Part shown: positions 56,578-64,000 of the stretch, piece after piece | Layout: every line of letters starts with the position of its first letter | Numbering within the stretch: the stretch's first letter is position 1 | Assembly (NCBI RefSeq): GCF_004339725.1 | Contig: NZ_SMGK01000002.1 | Location: forward strand, 744,001-808,000 | Origin: Acidipila rosea | Lineage (GTDB): Bacteria; Acidobacteriota; Terriglobia; Terriglobales; Acidobacteriaceae | Length of the DNA: 64,000 nucleotides | Direction: 5' to 3' | The notes under the pieces: model-generated | Database searches by the model: none | Seen by the model: the letters and a program-made list of their open reading frames with translations, nothing else | What the model was told of the DNA's origin: nothing | Program-made: the position numbers and the translations under genes

Positions 56578-59256
56578 TCATTCAGCACGCAACGTCTCTA
56601 TTGGATCGACCTTTGAGGCGCGCGTGGCAGGCAACCACACGGCAAGCAAAGCCACGGATGAGAGGATCAGTGGGGCAGATACGAACGCAGCCGGATCCCA
56701 GGAATGAACACCAAACAGAAACCCGGCGATGAGATGGGCGAGACCAAACGCCATGCCAATGCCGAGGGCCACACCGGCCATGGCAAGCCTCATTCCCTGC
56801 CAAACCACCAGCTTGCGAATCGCCCCACGATCGGCGCCAAGGGCCATGCGGATGCCTATCTCTTGAGTGCGCTGCGCAACGGAATACGCCATGATGCCAT
56901 ATATTCCGATTGAAGCCAGAAACAGCGCGACTGCGCCGAAAATAGCGAACAGCAATGTGGTGAAGCTCTCTCGGGATGTCGAGCGGCCCATTACTTCGTC
57001 CATAGTTCGGACATGCACGACAGGAAACCCTCCACTGGCAATGCGCAGTTGCTCGCTGACCCCAGCAATAAGCTGGTGGGGATCGCTCCGAGTACGTACT
57101 ACCCAGATAAGAGGCTGGAAATCGGTGTAGGATTCCGTGTAGCCATTCGTTACCTGTGCCAGCGGAACAATCACCATTGGTTCAGGATGGCGGCCAAGGC
57201 CGTTATTATGGGTGTCGCCCACCACGCCTACAATTTCCCTGGGATCTTCTGCCAACTCCGGTCCCATGTTCTTACCGATGATGATCTGTTTGCCCAGCGG
57301 ATTTTCGTTCGGAAAGTACTGGTTCGCCAGGGCCTGGTTGATGAGGACCACTAATGGTGAACCGGCAACATCGTGATCGTTAACGTCGCGACCACGCAAG
57401 AGTGGAATCCTGAAGACGCTGAGGTAGCCCGGCGACGTGCTCATCCACCGGCTCCCACCGTGTTCCAGCGGTCGCCCAATCACTTGAAATGGCAGCCCAT
57501 CAATTACCTGGATGGGCAGCCAGAAGGCAGCTGCAGAACTTTCGACTCCGGCGACGGCGCGCAGCAGTTGATTGCCCTCCCGCGCAAGCTGAGCCACGCC
57601 CGCAGTCTTTTGAAAGCGCTCCCCGTTCAACGACATCTCCAACGTGAGAACGTTATGAGAGTCGAAGCCAGGATTGACGCCGCTCAGGGCAAAAGATGTG
57701 CGGATCAGAAGCGCGGAGCCAACCAGCATCACCAGTGCCAGCGAGACTTCGCTGATGACAAGCAGGGAGCGGGTCTTGCTTTGCCTAAAACCAGTACCGG
57801 AACGCTTGCCGGCTTCCTTCAGGCTTGAGTTAAGGTCGCTGCATGAGGTGCTGAGCGCTGGGAAAAGCCCAAAGAGAATGCCCGTAACAAGAGAAACGGC
57901 CAGGGTGAAGCCGAGCACACGCCAATCGATTACGACGGCGGTGCCGTTTTCACCGATCCGCGGCAGACCCGCCGGGCTGATGGCGAGCAGCGCACGCACT
58001 CCAATGAAGCCAAGAACAAGGCCGGAAACCCCTCCAGCGGCAGAGAGAATAACACTTTCAGTGAGCAACTGGCGGACAATACGCCAGCGACCCGCCCCGA
58101 GAGCGGAACGGATCGCAAATTCTCGCCTGCGCGCCGTTGCACGCACCAGCAGCAGGTTAGCGACATTGGCGCAGGAGATTAGCAGCACGAGGCTGACTGC
58201 ACCCCACAAAATCCGAAGCGATCTGCCCGCGTCCCCGATAATGCTGTCGCGCAGCGGCTCAACGGCAAAGCTTTGTCGGGAATCTTCTTCGTGGCGGACC
58301 CGATGGAATTGGGTGGCCGCAAGTTTCATGTGCGCATTGGCCTGCGCCAGCGTGATGCCGGGTTTCAGCAGTCCGGCGACCTGAAAAAAGGGGTTCTCGT
58401 CTGTGTCGGCGTGTTCCAGTTGAAACGGAATCCATACCTCTGCTTCGGGGTCAGAAGCGAATTTCTTTCCGAGCACTCCGATGACTGTGTAGGGGTCTTT
58501 ACCCAACCAGAGCTGCTTTCCGATAGCCTTCTGACTGCCGCCGAATTTACGTTGCCACAGGTCATAACTCAAGACGACAACCTTGCCGCCATGGGGCGAA
58601 TCTTCCTTCGGCGTGAAGGTCCGCCCAAGAATGACAGGAGCGCCAAAGAGGCGAAAATAGCCTTCCGTAGCGTGAATGCCATGGACCTGTTCCGGCCGGT
58701 CGCCAGCCAGGTCCTCTGAAATATTAAAGCCTGGACCAGTCCTGTCATAAGCAACGACTTCTTGAAAGATGCTGGTCTGCTGTTGCCAGTTATGAAATTC
58801 CGGGATGGAGGTATTTGTATTGCTGCCGTGGGGTGAAATGAGCAGAAGCTGTACGATGCGATCGGCGTTGGGGTAGGCGAGTGGCTTGAGCACTACCGCA
58901 TCGACGATACTGAAGATCGCCGTGTTGGCACCGATGCCTAATGCTAGAGTAGCAACGACGGCAAGCGTGAAAGCGGGGGAATACCACAACTGGCGCCAGC
59001 CGAAACGCGCATCCTGCCAAAGGATTTCTAATTTTGTGCCGGCGCGCTGATCGCGCACTGCCTGCTTCACCTGCGTAATTCCGCCGAATTCTGCTAGCGA
59101 CGTGCGGCGAGCCTCAGACTTGGACATGCCGGCGGCGATCCGTTCGTCCGTCATCATGTCCACATAGGCGCGAATCTCATCGTCAAGCTGGCTCTCAATC
59201 TGCTGCTTCCGGAAAAAGTTTCGCAAGATACTCCAGGCGCGGGAGCAGAATCCCAT
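56578..59256 (-). CDS. ADOP-type duplicated ABC permease (MacB/FtsX-like)
   Basis: An 892-residue protein with an N-terminal cytoplasmic helical segment (EIRAYVDMMTDERIAAGMSK), then two MacB periplasmic-core plus FtsX-type permease repeats. The first membrane helix region is LAVVATLALGIGANTAIFSIVDAVV and the second repeat ends IRMALGADRGAIRKLVVWQG. This is the acidobacterial duplicated orphan permease family, which has no ATPase encoded alongside. The role is unknown; the fold suggests a mechanotransmission or export system. Its PadR partner precedes it by 9 bp. GC content is lower than in most of the window. Confidence 0.92.
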   Translation of the reverse strand: MGFCSRAWSILRNFFRKQQIESQLDDEIRAYVDMMTDERIAAGMSKSEARRTSLAEFGGITQVKQAVRDQRAGTKLEILWQDARFGWRQLWYSPAFTLAVVATLALGIGANTAIFSIVDAVVLKPLAYPNADRIVQLLLISPHGSNTNTSIPEFHNWQQQTSIFQEVVAYDRTGPGFNISEDLAGDRPEQVHGIHATEGYFRLFGAPVILGRTFTPKEDSPHGGKVVVLSYDLWQRKFGGSQKAIGKQLWLGKDPYTVIGVLGKKFASDPEAEVWIPFQLEHADTDENPFFQVAGLLKPGITLAQANAHMKLAATQFHRVRHEEDSRQSFAVEPLRDSIIGDAGRSLRILWGAVSLVLLISCANVANLLLVRATARRREFAIRSALGAGRWRIVRQLLTESVILSAAGGVSGLVLGFIGVRALLAISPAGLPRIGENGTAVVIDWRVLGFTLAVSLVTGILFGLFPALSTSCSDLNSSLKEAGKRSGTGFRQSKTRSLLVISEVSLALVMLVGSALLIRTSFALSGVNPGFDSHNVLTLEMSLNGERFQKTAGVAQLAREGNQLLRAVAGVESSAAAFWLPIQVIDGLPFQVIGRPLEHGGSRWMSTSPGYLSVFRIPLLRGRDVNDHDVAGSPLVVLINQALANQYFPNENPLGKQIIIGKNMGPELAEDPREIVGVVGDTHNNGLGRHPEPMVIVPLAQVTNGYTESYTDFQPLIWVVRTRSDPHQLIAGVSEQLRIASGGFPVVHVRTMDEVMGRSTSRESFTTLLFAIFGAVALFLASIGIYGIMAYSVAQRTQEIGIRMALGADRGAIRKLVVWQGMRLAMAGVALGIGMAFGLAHLIAGFLFGVHSWDPAAFVSAPLILSSVALLAVWLPATRASKVDPIETLRAE

Positions 59257-59265
59257 GTTTCCCTC

Positions 59266-59598
59266 CTACGTGGCCCTCAATGCTTTTGTCATTGCGACGG
59301 CAATCCTCATCCATTGTTCCTTCTCCACTTCCAGCTGGCCTTTTCCAGCCTTAGTGAGTTGGTAAAACTTCGCGCGACGACTATTCTCTGATTCGCCCCA
59401 GAAGGAACTGAGCCAACCTGCTTCTTCCATGCGATGAAGTGCTGGAAATAAGGAGCCGGGCTTGACGAGAAACGTTCCTTGCGTGATTTGCTCAATACGG
59501 CGCGAGATCCCTAGACCGTGAAGTTCCCCCGGACCAAGCGCCTTCAGAACGAGAAGATCGAGGGTGCCCTGTAACAGATTCGTTTGTTTAGGTCTCAT
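59266..59598 (-). CDS. PadR-family transcriptional regulator
   Basis: A 110-residue winged-helix PadR protein: LLQGTLDLLVLKALGPGELHG, ITQGTFLVKPGSLFPALHRMEEAGW and FYQLTKAGKGQLEVEKEQW. In Acidobacteria a PadR gene typically sits just before an ADOP permease gene and probably represses the pair; the inducer is unknown. The two genes are 9 bp apart. Confidence 0.93.
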   Translation of the reverse strand: MRPKQTNLLQGTLDLLVLKALGPGELHGLGISRRIEQITQGTFLVKPGSLFPALHRMEEAGWLSSFWGESENSRRAKFYQLTKAGKGQLEVEKEQWMRIAVAMTKALRAT

Positions 59599-59649
59599 TT
59601 GCTCATTCCTATCGAGCAGCTATATGAGCATGACTTCCTTCCTATAGAA

Positions 59650-59655
59650 TGTCAA
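59650..59655 (-). promoter_or_regulatory. Candidate -35 box for padR
   Basis: A consensus TTGACA on the minus strand lies 52 bp before the padR ATG. No good -10 is at 17 bp; CATATA is at 23 bp. The spacing is odd, so this is weak. Confidence 0.3.
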
Positions 59656-59729
59656 CAGGAAGCTGGTTTAAATCATACGTCAGCCGCCCAAGCTGTTCCC
59701 ACAGAAGCCTCCCCACGAACCACCCGCTG

Positions 59730-60197
59730 TCAGCTGACAGCCCTCTTCACCAGCGCCGCGATCTTCGCCTCGTCCGCCGCAGTCAGCTCCTTCAGCGCAA
59801 ACGCTGACGGCCACATGGTTCCTTCATCGAGTCTGGCCTTATCGCTAAAGCCGAGCGTCGCATATCTCGCCTTGAACTTGTGCGAACTCTGGAAGAAGCA
59901 GATAACATCGCCGTCCTTCGCATAAGCGGGCATCCCGTACCACGTCCTCGGCGCAAGCCCCGGCGCACTGGCTTTGACGATTGCGTGGATTCGCTCCGCC
60001 ATGGCGCGATCCGCCGCCGGCATCTCGGCAATCTTCGCCAGCACGTCTTGTTCGCCGTCCATCTTCTGCGCGCGGCCGCCGCGGCGCTCTTCTGACTTCA
60101 GCTCTTCGACCCGCTCCTTCATCGCGGCGCGTTCCTCTTCGGTGAATCCCTTGCGGGACGCGGTCGCAGACTTCGACGCAACTTTCTTCGGTTCCAT
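59730..60197 (-). CDS. DUF1801-family protein
   Basis: A 155-residue soluble protein. A charged N-terminal part ([20 protein letters not shown]) precedes a DUF1801/YdhG-like domain with [38 protein letters not shown] and [20 protein letters not shown]. Members have been called iron chaperones by homology to frataxin-like folds, but no function is established. The ATG at 60197 is fixed by GAGGAGG 5 nt upstream. It is the first gene on the right of the lower-GC island and shares strand with the cupin and reductase genes. Confidence 0.8.
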   Translation of the reverse strand: MEPKKVASKSATASRKGFTEEERAAMKERVEELKSEERRGGRAQKMDGEQDVLAKIAEMPAADRAMAERIHAIVKASAPGLAPRTWYGMPAYAKDGDVICFFQSSHKFKARYATLGFSDKARLDEGTMWPSAFALKELTAADEAKIAALVKRAVS

Positions 60198-60291
60198 ACA
60201 GCCTCCTCGTGGCAAGCCCGATGCTACCCCAGGCCGGCAGCACCCCAGTCTAATCGCATCGCGGCAAGCCTCGCCAGGAGCCGTTCTCCAC

Positions 60292-60687
60292 TCACCACCG
60301 ATACTGCTCGTCGCTCACCTGCTCCAGCCACTCGACGGCCTTGCCATCCAGCTTTTCTGCAATCGCAATATGCGTCATGCCCGTCGTCGGCGTCGCCCCA
60401 TGCCAGTGCTTCTCGCCAGCTTCGAACCAGACAATATCGCCCGGCTGAATCTCCTCCACCGCGCCTCCCTCACGCTGCGCCCATCCGCAACCCGCCGTCA
60501 CAATCAGCGTCTGCCCCAGCGGATGCGTGTGCCATGCCGTCCGCGCCCCCGGCTCAAAGGTGACCACTGCGCCACCCACCCGCGCGGGAGCCGTTCCCTG
60601 AAACGGCTGATCGATCCGTACCGCGCCCGTAAACCACTCTGCAGGTCCTATGCTTGAAGGCTGTGAACCGCTGCGTTTGATCTCCAT
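60292..60687 (-). CDS. Cupin of the hydroxynitrile lyase (GtHNL) type
   Basis: A 131-residue single-domain cupin, the same length as the Mn-dependent hydroxynitrile lyase from Granulicella tundricola. Its metal ligands fall at the same numbers: His53, His55 and Gln59 in WHTHPLGQT, and His94 in EKHWHG. From memory of that enzyme, most of the surrounding sequence also agrees (MEIKRxGSQ, ADWFTG-like [21 protein letters not shown]). It can be expected to bind Mn or Fe and perhaps cleave cyanohydrins, but the natural substrate of this group is unknown. GGGAG supports the start at 60687. It lies 83 bp after the aldo/keto reductase gene. Confidence 0.87.
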   Translation of the reverse strand: MEIKRSGSQPSSIGPAEWFTGAVRIDQPFQGTAPARVGGAVVTFEPGARTAWHTHPLGQTLIVTAGCGWAQREGGAVEEIQPGDIVWFEAGEKHWHGATPTTGMTHIAIAEKLDGKAVEWLEQVSDEQYRW

Positions 60688-60769
60688 ACTCTTTTCTCCC
60701 TTAAACAAGTGAACACGGTGAAAGCAGATTCGAAGGACGCCCCACTCGCAGGCGCCCTTCGCCTCGTCG

Positions 60770-61819
<1,050 letters not shown>

Positions 61820-62833
61820 TTACGTAATTGCCGTTGCACGATGCGCTTCGCGCCAGTGTCCCGGCGGCACGCCTTCCCATCCGCGAAAAGCGCGAGCAAA
61901 GGAATTAGCGTCCTCATAGCCCAGCAGATAAGCAGCTTCATTCAGCTCCAGCACCGAGTTTTTCAGGTAGTACCGCGCCATCTGGTGCCGCGCTTCATCC
62001 AGAATCCGTTGAAAGCCCGAGCCCGCATTCTGCAGCTTCCGCTGAAAGGTGCGCGAGCTCATGTGCAGGTCGCGCGCAATGTCTCCCATCGTCGGACGAC
62101 GTCCCGTCAGCCTCTGCTGGATCGCGCCCCGCACCAGCTCGAGGAAGCTGTCCTCCTCTTCCTTTGCGTGCTGCTTCAGCTGCTCTTCAAACTGCGGCGC
62201 CAGCATATCCAGCAGCTCTGCATTCCGCGTCACAAACGGGCTCGCAGCATCGCTCGCGCGAAACACCATGGCGTTGTGCCGAGCGCCGCAGATCACCTCA
62301 CAGCCGAAATATCTCTCCAGCGCTTTAACGTGAGCGCGCGGCTGCACCAGCTCCACTCTCATCGGTGAAAGGCGCGTCCCGCTTCCGTGGCGTGCAATCG
62401 TCAGCACCCACGCGAAACAGTGTTCAATCAGCACCTGCGGCTCCACATCCACCGCCAGCAACCACCGGAATCGAATGCTCCACTCCCCGTTGTCCACCTC
62501 GTGCAGGATCTCTTCCGGAGCGCTCAACTTCTTGTAGCGCGCCATATGCTGGATCGCCGCGCCGAAGTTCTCCGTTGAGAGCGCCGCGATACCCATCGGA
62601 GGAAAGCGCTCCGTCCTCGTCTCCGTGGCCAGTCGCAGGCCGATGGCGGGGTCTTTGCTCACCTCGCCGATGGCGCGCCACAGGGCAAACAGCTCCTCCG
62701 TGCTCAACAGGATGCGCGTCTGCTCAAACAGATCCTGCGGAAGCCCGGCTCTGCGCAGCACTGCAGAGACCGGCGCTCCCGCTTCTTCCAGCCTGGTGCG
62801 AAGACTCTTATGAACCCGAAAGTGTTTGACCAT
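61820..62833 (-). CDS. AraC-family transcriptional regulator (OruR/ArgR-like)
   Basis: A 337-residue regulator. The N-terminal two-thirds is an arabinose-binding-like domain of the type that recognises small ligands (VLRRAGLPQDLFEQTRILLS, then MARYKKLSAPEEI). The C-terminal 100 residues hold two helix-turn-helix motifs: MGDIARDLHMSSRTFQRKLQ and NEAAYLLGYEDANSFARAFR, ending WEGVPPGHWR. It probably activates the dehydrogenase and reductase genes on either side in response to a carbonyl compound or metabolite. It starts 6 bp after the dehydrogenase stop. Confidence 0.92.
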   Translation of the reverse strand: MVKHFRVHKSLRTRLEEAGAPVSAVLRRAGLPQDLFEQTRILLSTEELFALWRAIGEVSKDPAIGLRLATETRTERFPPMGIAALSTENFGAAIQHMARYKKLSAPEEILHEVDNGEWSIRFRWLLAVDVEPQVLIEHCFAWVLTIARHGSGTRLSPMRVELVQPRAHVKALERYFGCEVICGARHNAMVFRASDAASPFVTRNAELLDMLAPQFEEQLKQHAKEEEDSFLELVRGAIQQRLTGRRPTMGDIARDLHMSSRTFQRKLQNAGSGFQRILDEARHQMARYYLKNSVLELNEAAYLLGYEDANSFARAFRGWEGVPPGHWREAHRATAIT

Positions 62834-62839
62834 TTTTTC

Positions 62840-63898
62840 TTACTCTGCTTTGAGAGAAGCCATGTCGATTGAGAAGCGATACTTCACATCGGCCTTCAGC
62901 AGTCGCGCGTAGGCTTCGTTGATCTGCTGCATCGCGATCACTTCCACATCCGCGGCAATATTATGCGCTCCGCAGAAGTCCAGCATCTCCTGCGTTTCTG
63001 CGATACCGCCGATCGGCGAACCAGACACGCTGCGCCGGCCCATGAGCAGCCCAAAGGAGCTCAGGCTGAGCGGCTTTTCCGGTGCGCCCACCAGCGTCAT
63101 GTTGCCGTCGCGCGCCAGCAGTTGGATATACGCGTTGATGTCGTGATCTGCCGAGACCGCGTCGAGGATAAAGTCGAAGCTGCCCACATGCTTTTTCATC
63201 TCATTTGCATCGCGCGACAGCACCACTTCGTCGGCGCCCAGGCGCAGCGCGTCTTCCACCTTGCTCGGCGACGTCGTAAACACCACCGTGTGCGCGCCCA
63301 GCGCATGCGCGAACTTCACGCCCATGTGGCCCAGCCCGCCTAGCCCCACAATGCCCGCCTTCTTGCCCTTCGTCACACCCCAGTGGCGCAGCGGCGAATA
63401 CGTCGTAATGCCCGCGCACAGCAGCGGCGCTGCTGCCGCCAGGCTGAGGTTGGCCGGGATGCTCACAACAAACCGTTCGTCCACCACAATGCTCTCTGAG
63501 TAGCCGCCATACGTCACCCCGCCCAGGTGCTTGTCAGCCGAGCCGTAGGTGAGCACCTGGTTCGCGCAGAACTGTTCCAGCCCCGCCCTGCACGAGGGGC
63601 AGCTCCCGTCTGAGTCCACCATGCAGCCCACGCCCGCCAGGTCGCCCACTTTCAACTTCATCACTGCCGAGCCCACCTTGGTCACACGCCCCACAATCTC
63701 GTGGCCCGGCACGCACGGATAAACCGCAGGCATCACATCGCTCCACTCATTGCGCGAGTAGTGGAGATCCGAATGGCAGACACCGCAGAACAGGATCTCG
63801 ATCTGCACATCGTTTTCACTTGGATCGCGCCGCGCGATCACGGTTGAGGCTAGCGGCGATGTCGCACTGATAGCGGAGTAGGCTTTAGCGTTGAACAT
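62840..63898 (-). CDS. Zinc-dependent NAD(P) alcohol dehydrogenase (CAD/YahK type)
   Basis: A 352-residue medium-chain dehydrogenase. Catalytic zinc ligands are Cys41 in CGVCHSDLH and the His/Glu of PGHEIVG; the structural zinc cysteines are in CMVDSDGSCPSCRAGLEQFC. The cofactor motif is GLGGLGHMGVKFAHALGA, and the TTSPS that follows the second strand favours NADPH, as in cinnamyl-alcohol dehydrogenase and YahK/YjgB. It interconverts aldehydes and primary alcohols. It is the first gene of the minus-strand redox cluster; only about 100 bp upstream of it are in the window. Confidence 0.93.
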   Translation of the reverse strand: MFNAKAYSAISATSPLASTVIARRDPSENDVQIEILFCGVCHSDLHYSRNEWSDVMPAVYPCVPGHEIVGRVTKVGSAVMKLKVGDLAGVGCMVDSDGSCPSCRAGLEQFCANQVLTYGSADKHLGGVTYGGYSESIVVDERFVVSIPANLSLAAAAPLLCAGITTYSPLRHWGVTKGKKAGIVGLGGLGHMGVKFAHALGAHTVVFTTSPSKVEDALRLGADEVVLSRDANEMKKHVGSFDFILDAVSADHDINAYIQLLARDGNMTLVGAPEKPLSLSSFGLLMGRRSVSGSPIGGIAETQEMLDFCGAHNIAADVEVIAMQQINEAYARLLKADVKYRFSIDMASLKAE

Positions 63899-64000
63899 GT
63901 CCTTACGTTAGATGTTGCTGCCTCTCCGTGGTATGCACATTACGCCAATATCCCTGCAGATCACGCCATTCCTATCCCTGCTTCCCTTCTTGCTCTACCA

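Overview
The window is high-GC bacterial DNA, almost certainly from an acidobacterium of the Acidobacteriaceae (Granulicella / Edaphobacter / Terriglobus type). The lineage call rests on gene families rather than rRNA, since none is present. These include a large Oar-like TonB-dependent receptor with an N-terminal carboxypeptidase-regulatory domain, a VWFA-related secreted protein, an ADOP-type duplicated permease paired with PadR, a CRTAC1 FG-GAP/ASPIC-UnbV protein, and a cupin with the length and metal ligands of the Granulicella tundricola hydroxynitrile lyase. I see no tRNA, rRNA, CRISPR array, transposase or prophage.

Layout. 0-14.7 kb is mostly housekeeping: a DUF2264 protein cut by the window edge, a fused 2-oxoacid dehydrogenase E1, a secreted VWA protein, a K+-independent H+-pyrophosphatase, an MscS channel, fabG, cysS, ftsH, a GNAT enzyme and tilS. 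14.7-16.6 kb is disturbed: two halves of what looks like one secreted-protein gene flank a HEGLGH membrane-protein gene and a diverged 41-bp direct repeat. 16.5-22.5 kb is a minus-strand run (HTH protein, thiE, two APC transporters, holB, then an N-terminally extended Hfq). 22.6-27.3 kb holds a CDF-like transporter, a YncE/phosphoesterase fusion and a fatty-acid desaturase. 27.3-31.1 kb is a copper cassette (CsoR-type operator, copZ-copA-csoR) followed by an ornithine cyclodeaminase homologue. 31.1-38.2 kb holds mqnE (futalosine menaquinone route), an ATP10-like protein, a GNAT enzyme behind a BNR-propeller protein, an OmpA-type cell-envelope protein and a lone nuoB. 38.4-43.0 kb is the nitrogen-sensing set amt-glnB-glnD. 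43-51 kb holds an ABC exporter, a TPR protein, the CRTAC1 protein and the TonB receptor. 51-54.8 kb holds the two membrane subunits of an Opp/Dpp-type importer, unusually convergent, plus a phosphodiesterase and a CNNM/HlyC protein. 54.9-59.6 kb is lower in GC and looks acquired (antiporter, ADOP permease, PadR), with a relic copy of the CNNM gene's 5' end marking a rearrangement. 59.7-63.9 kb is a minus-strand redox cluster (DUF1801, HNL-like cupin, aldo/keto reductase, AraC regulator, zinc alcohol dehydrogenase).

The most notable signals are: (i) a recurring TANNNT box 5-8 nt in front of start codons that lack a Shine-Dalgarno sequence, including both genes of a 31-bp divergent gap, which suggests widespread leaderless transcription; (ii) the apparently split secreted-protein gene, whose halves rejoin in frame across a shared 10-bp repeat; (iii) a CsoR operator that contains the copZ ribosome-binding site; (iv) the duplicated CNNM 5' end flanking the antiporter; (v) the HNL-like cupin inside a carbonyl-redox cluster. 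I did not find a clear new defence or biosynthetic system. The split-gene locus with its HEGLGH protein is the least explained part.
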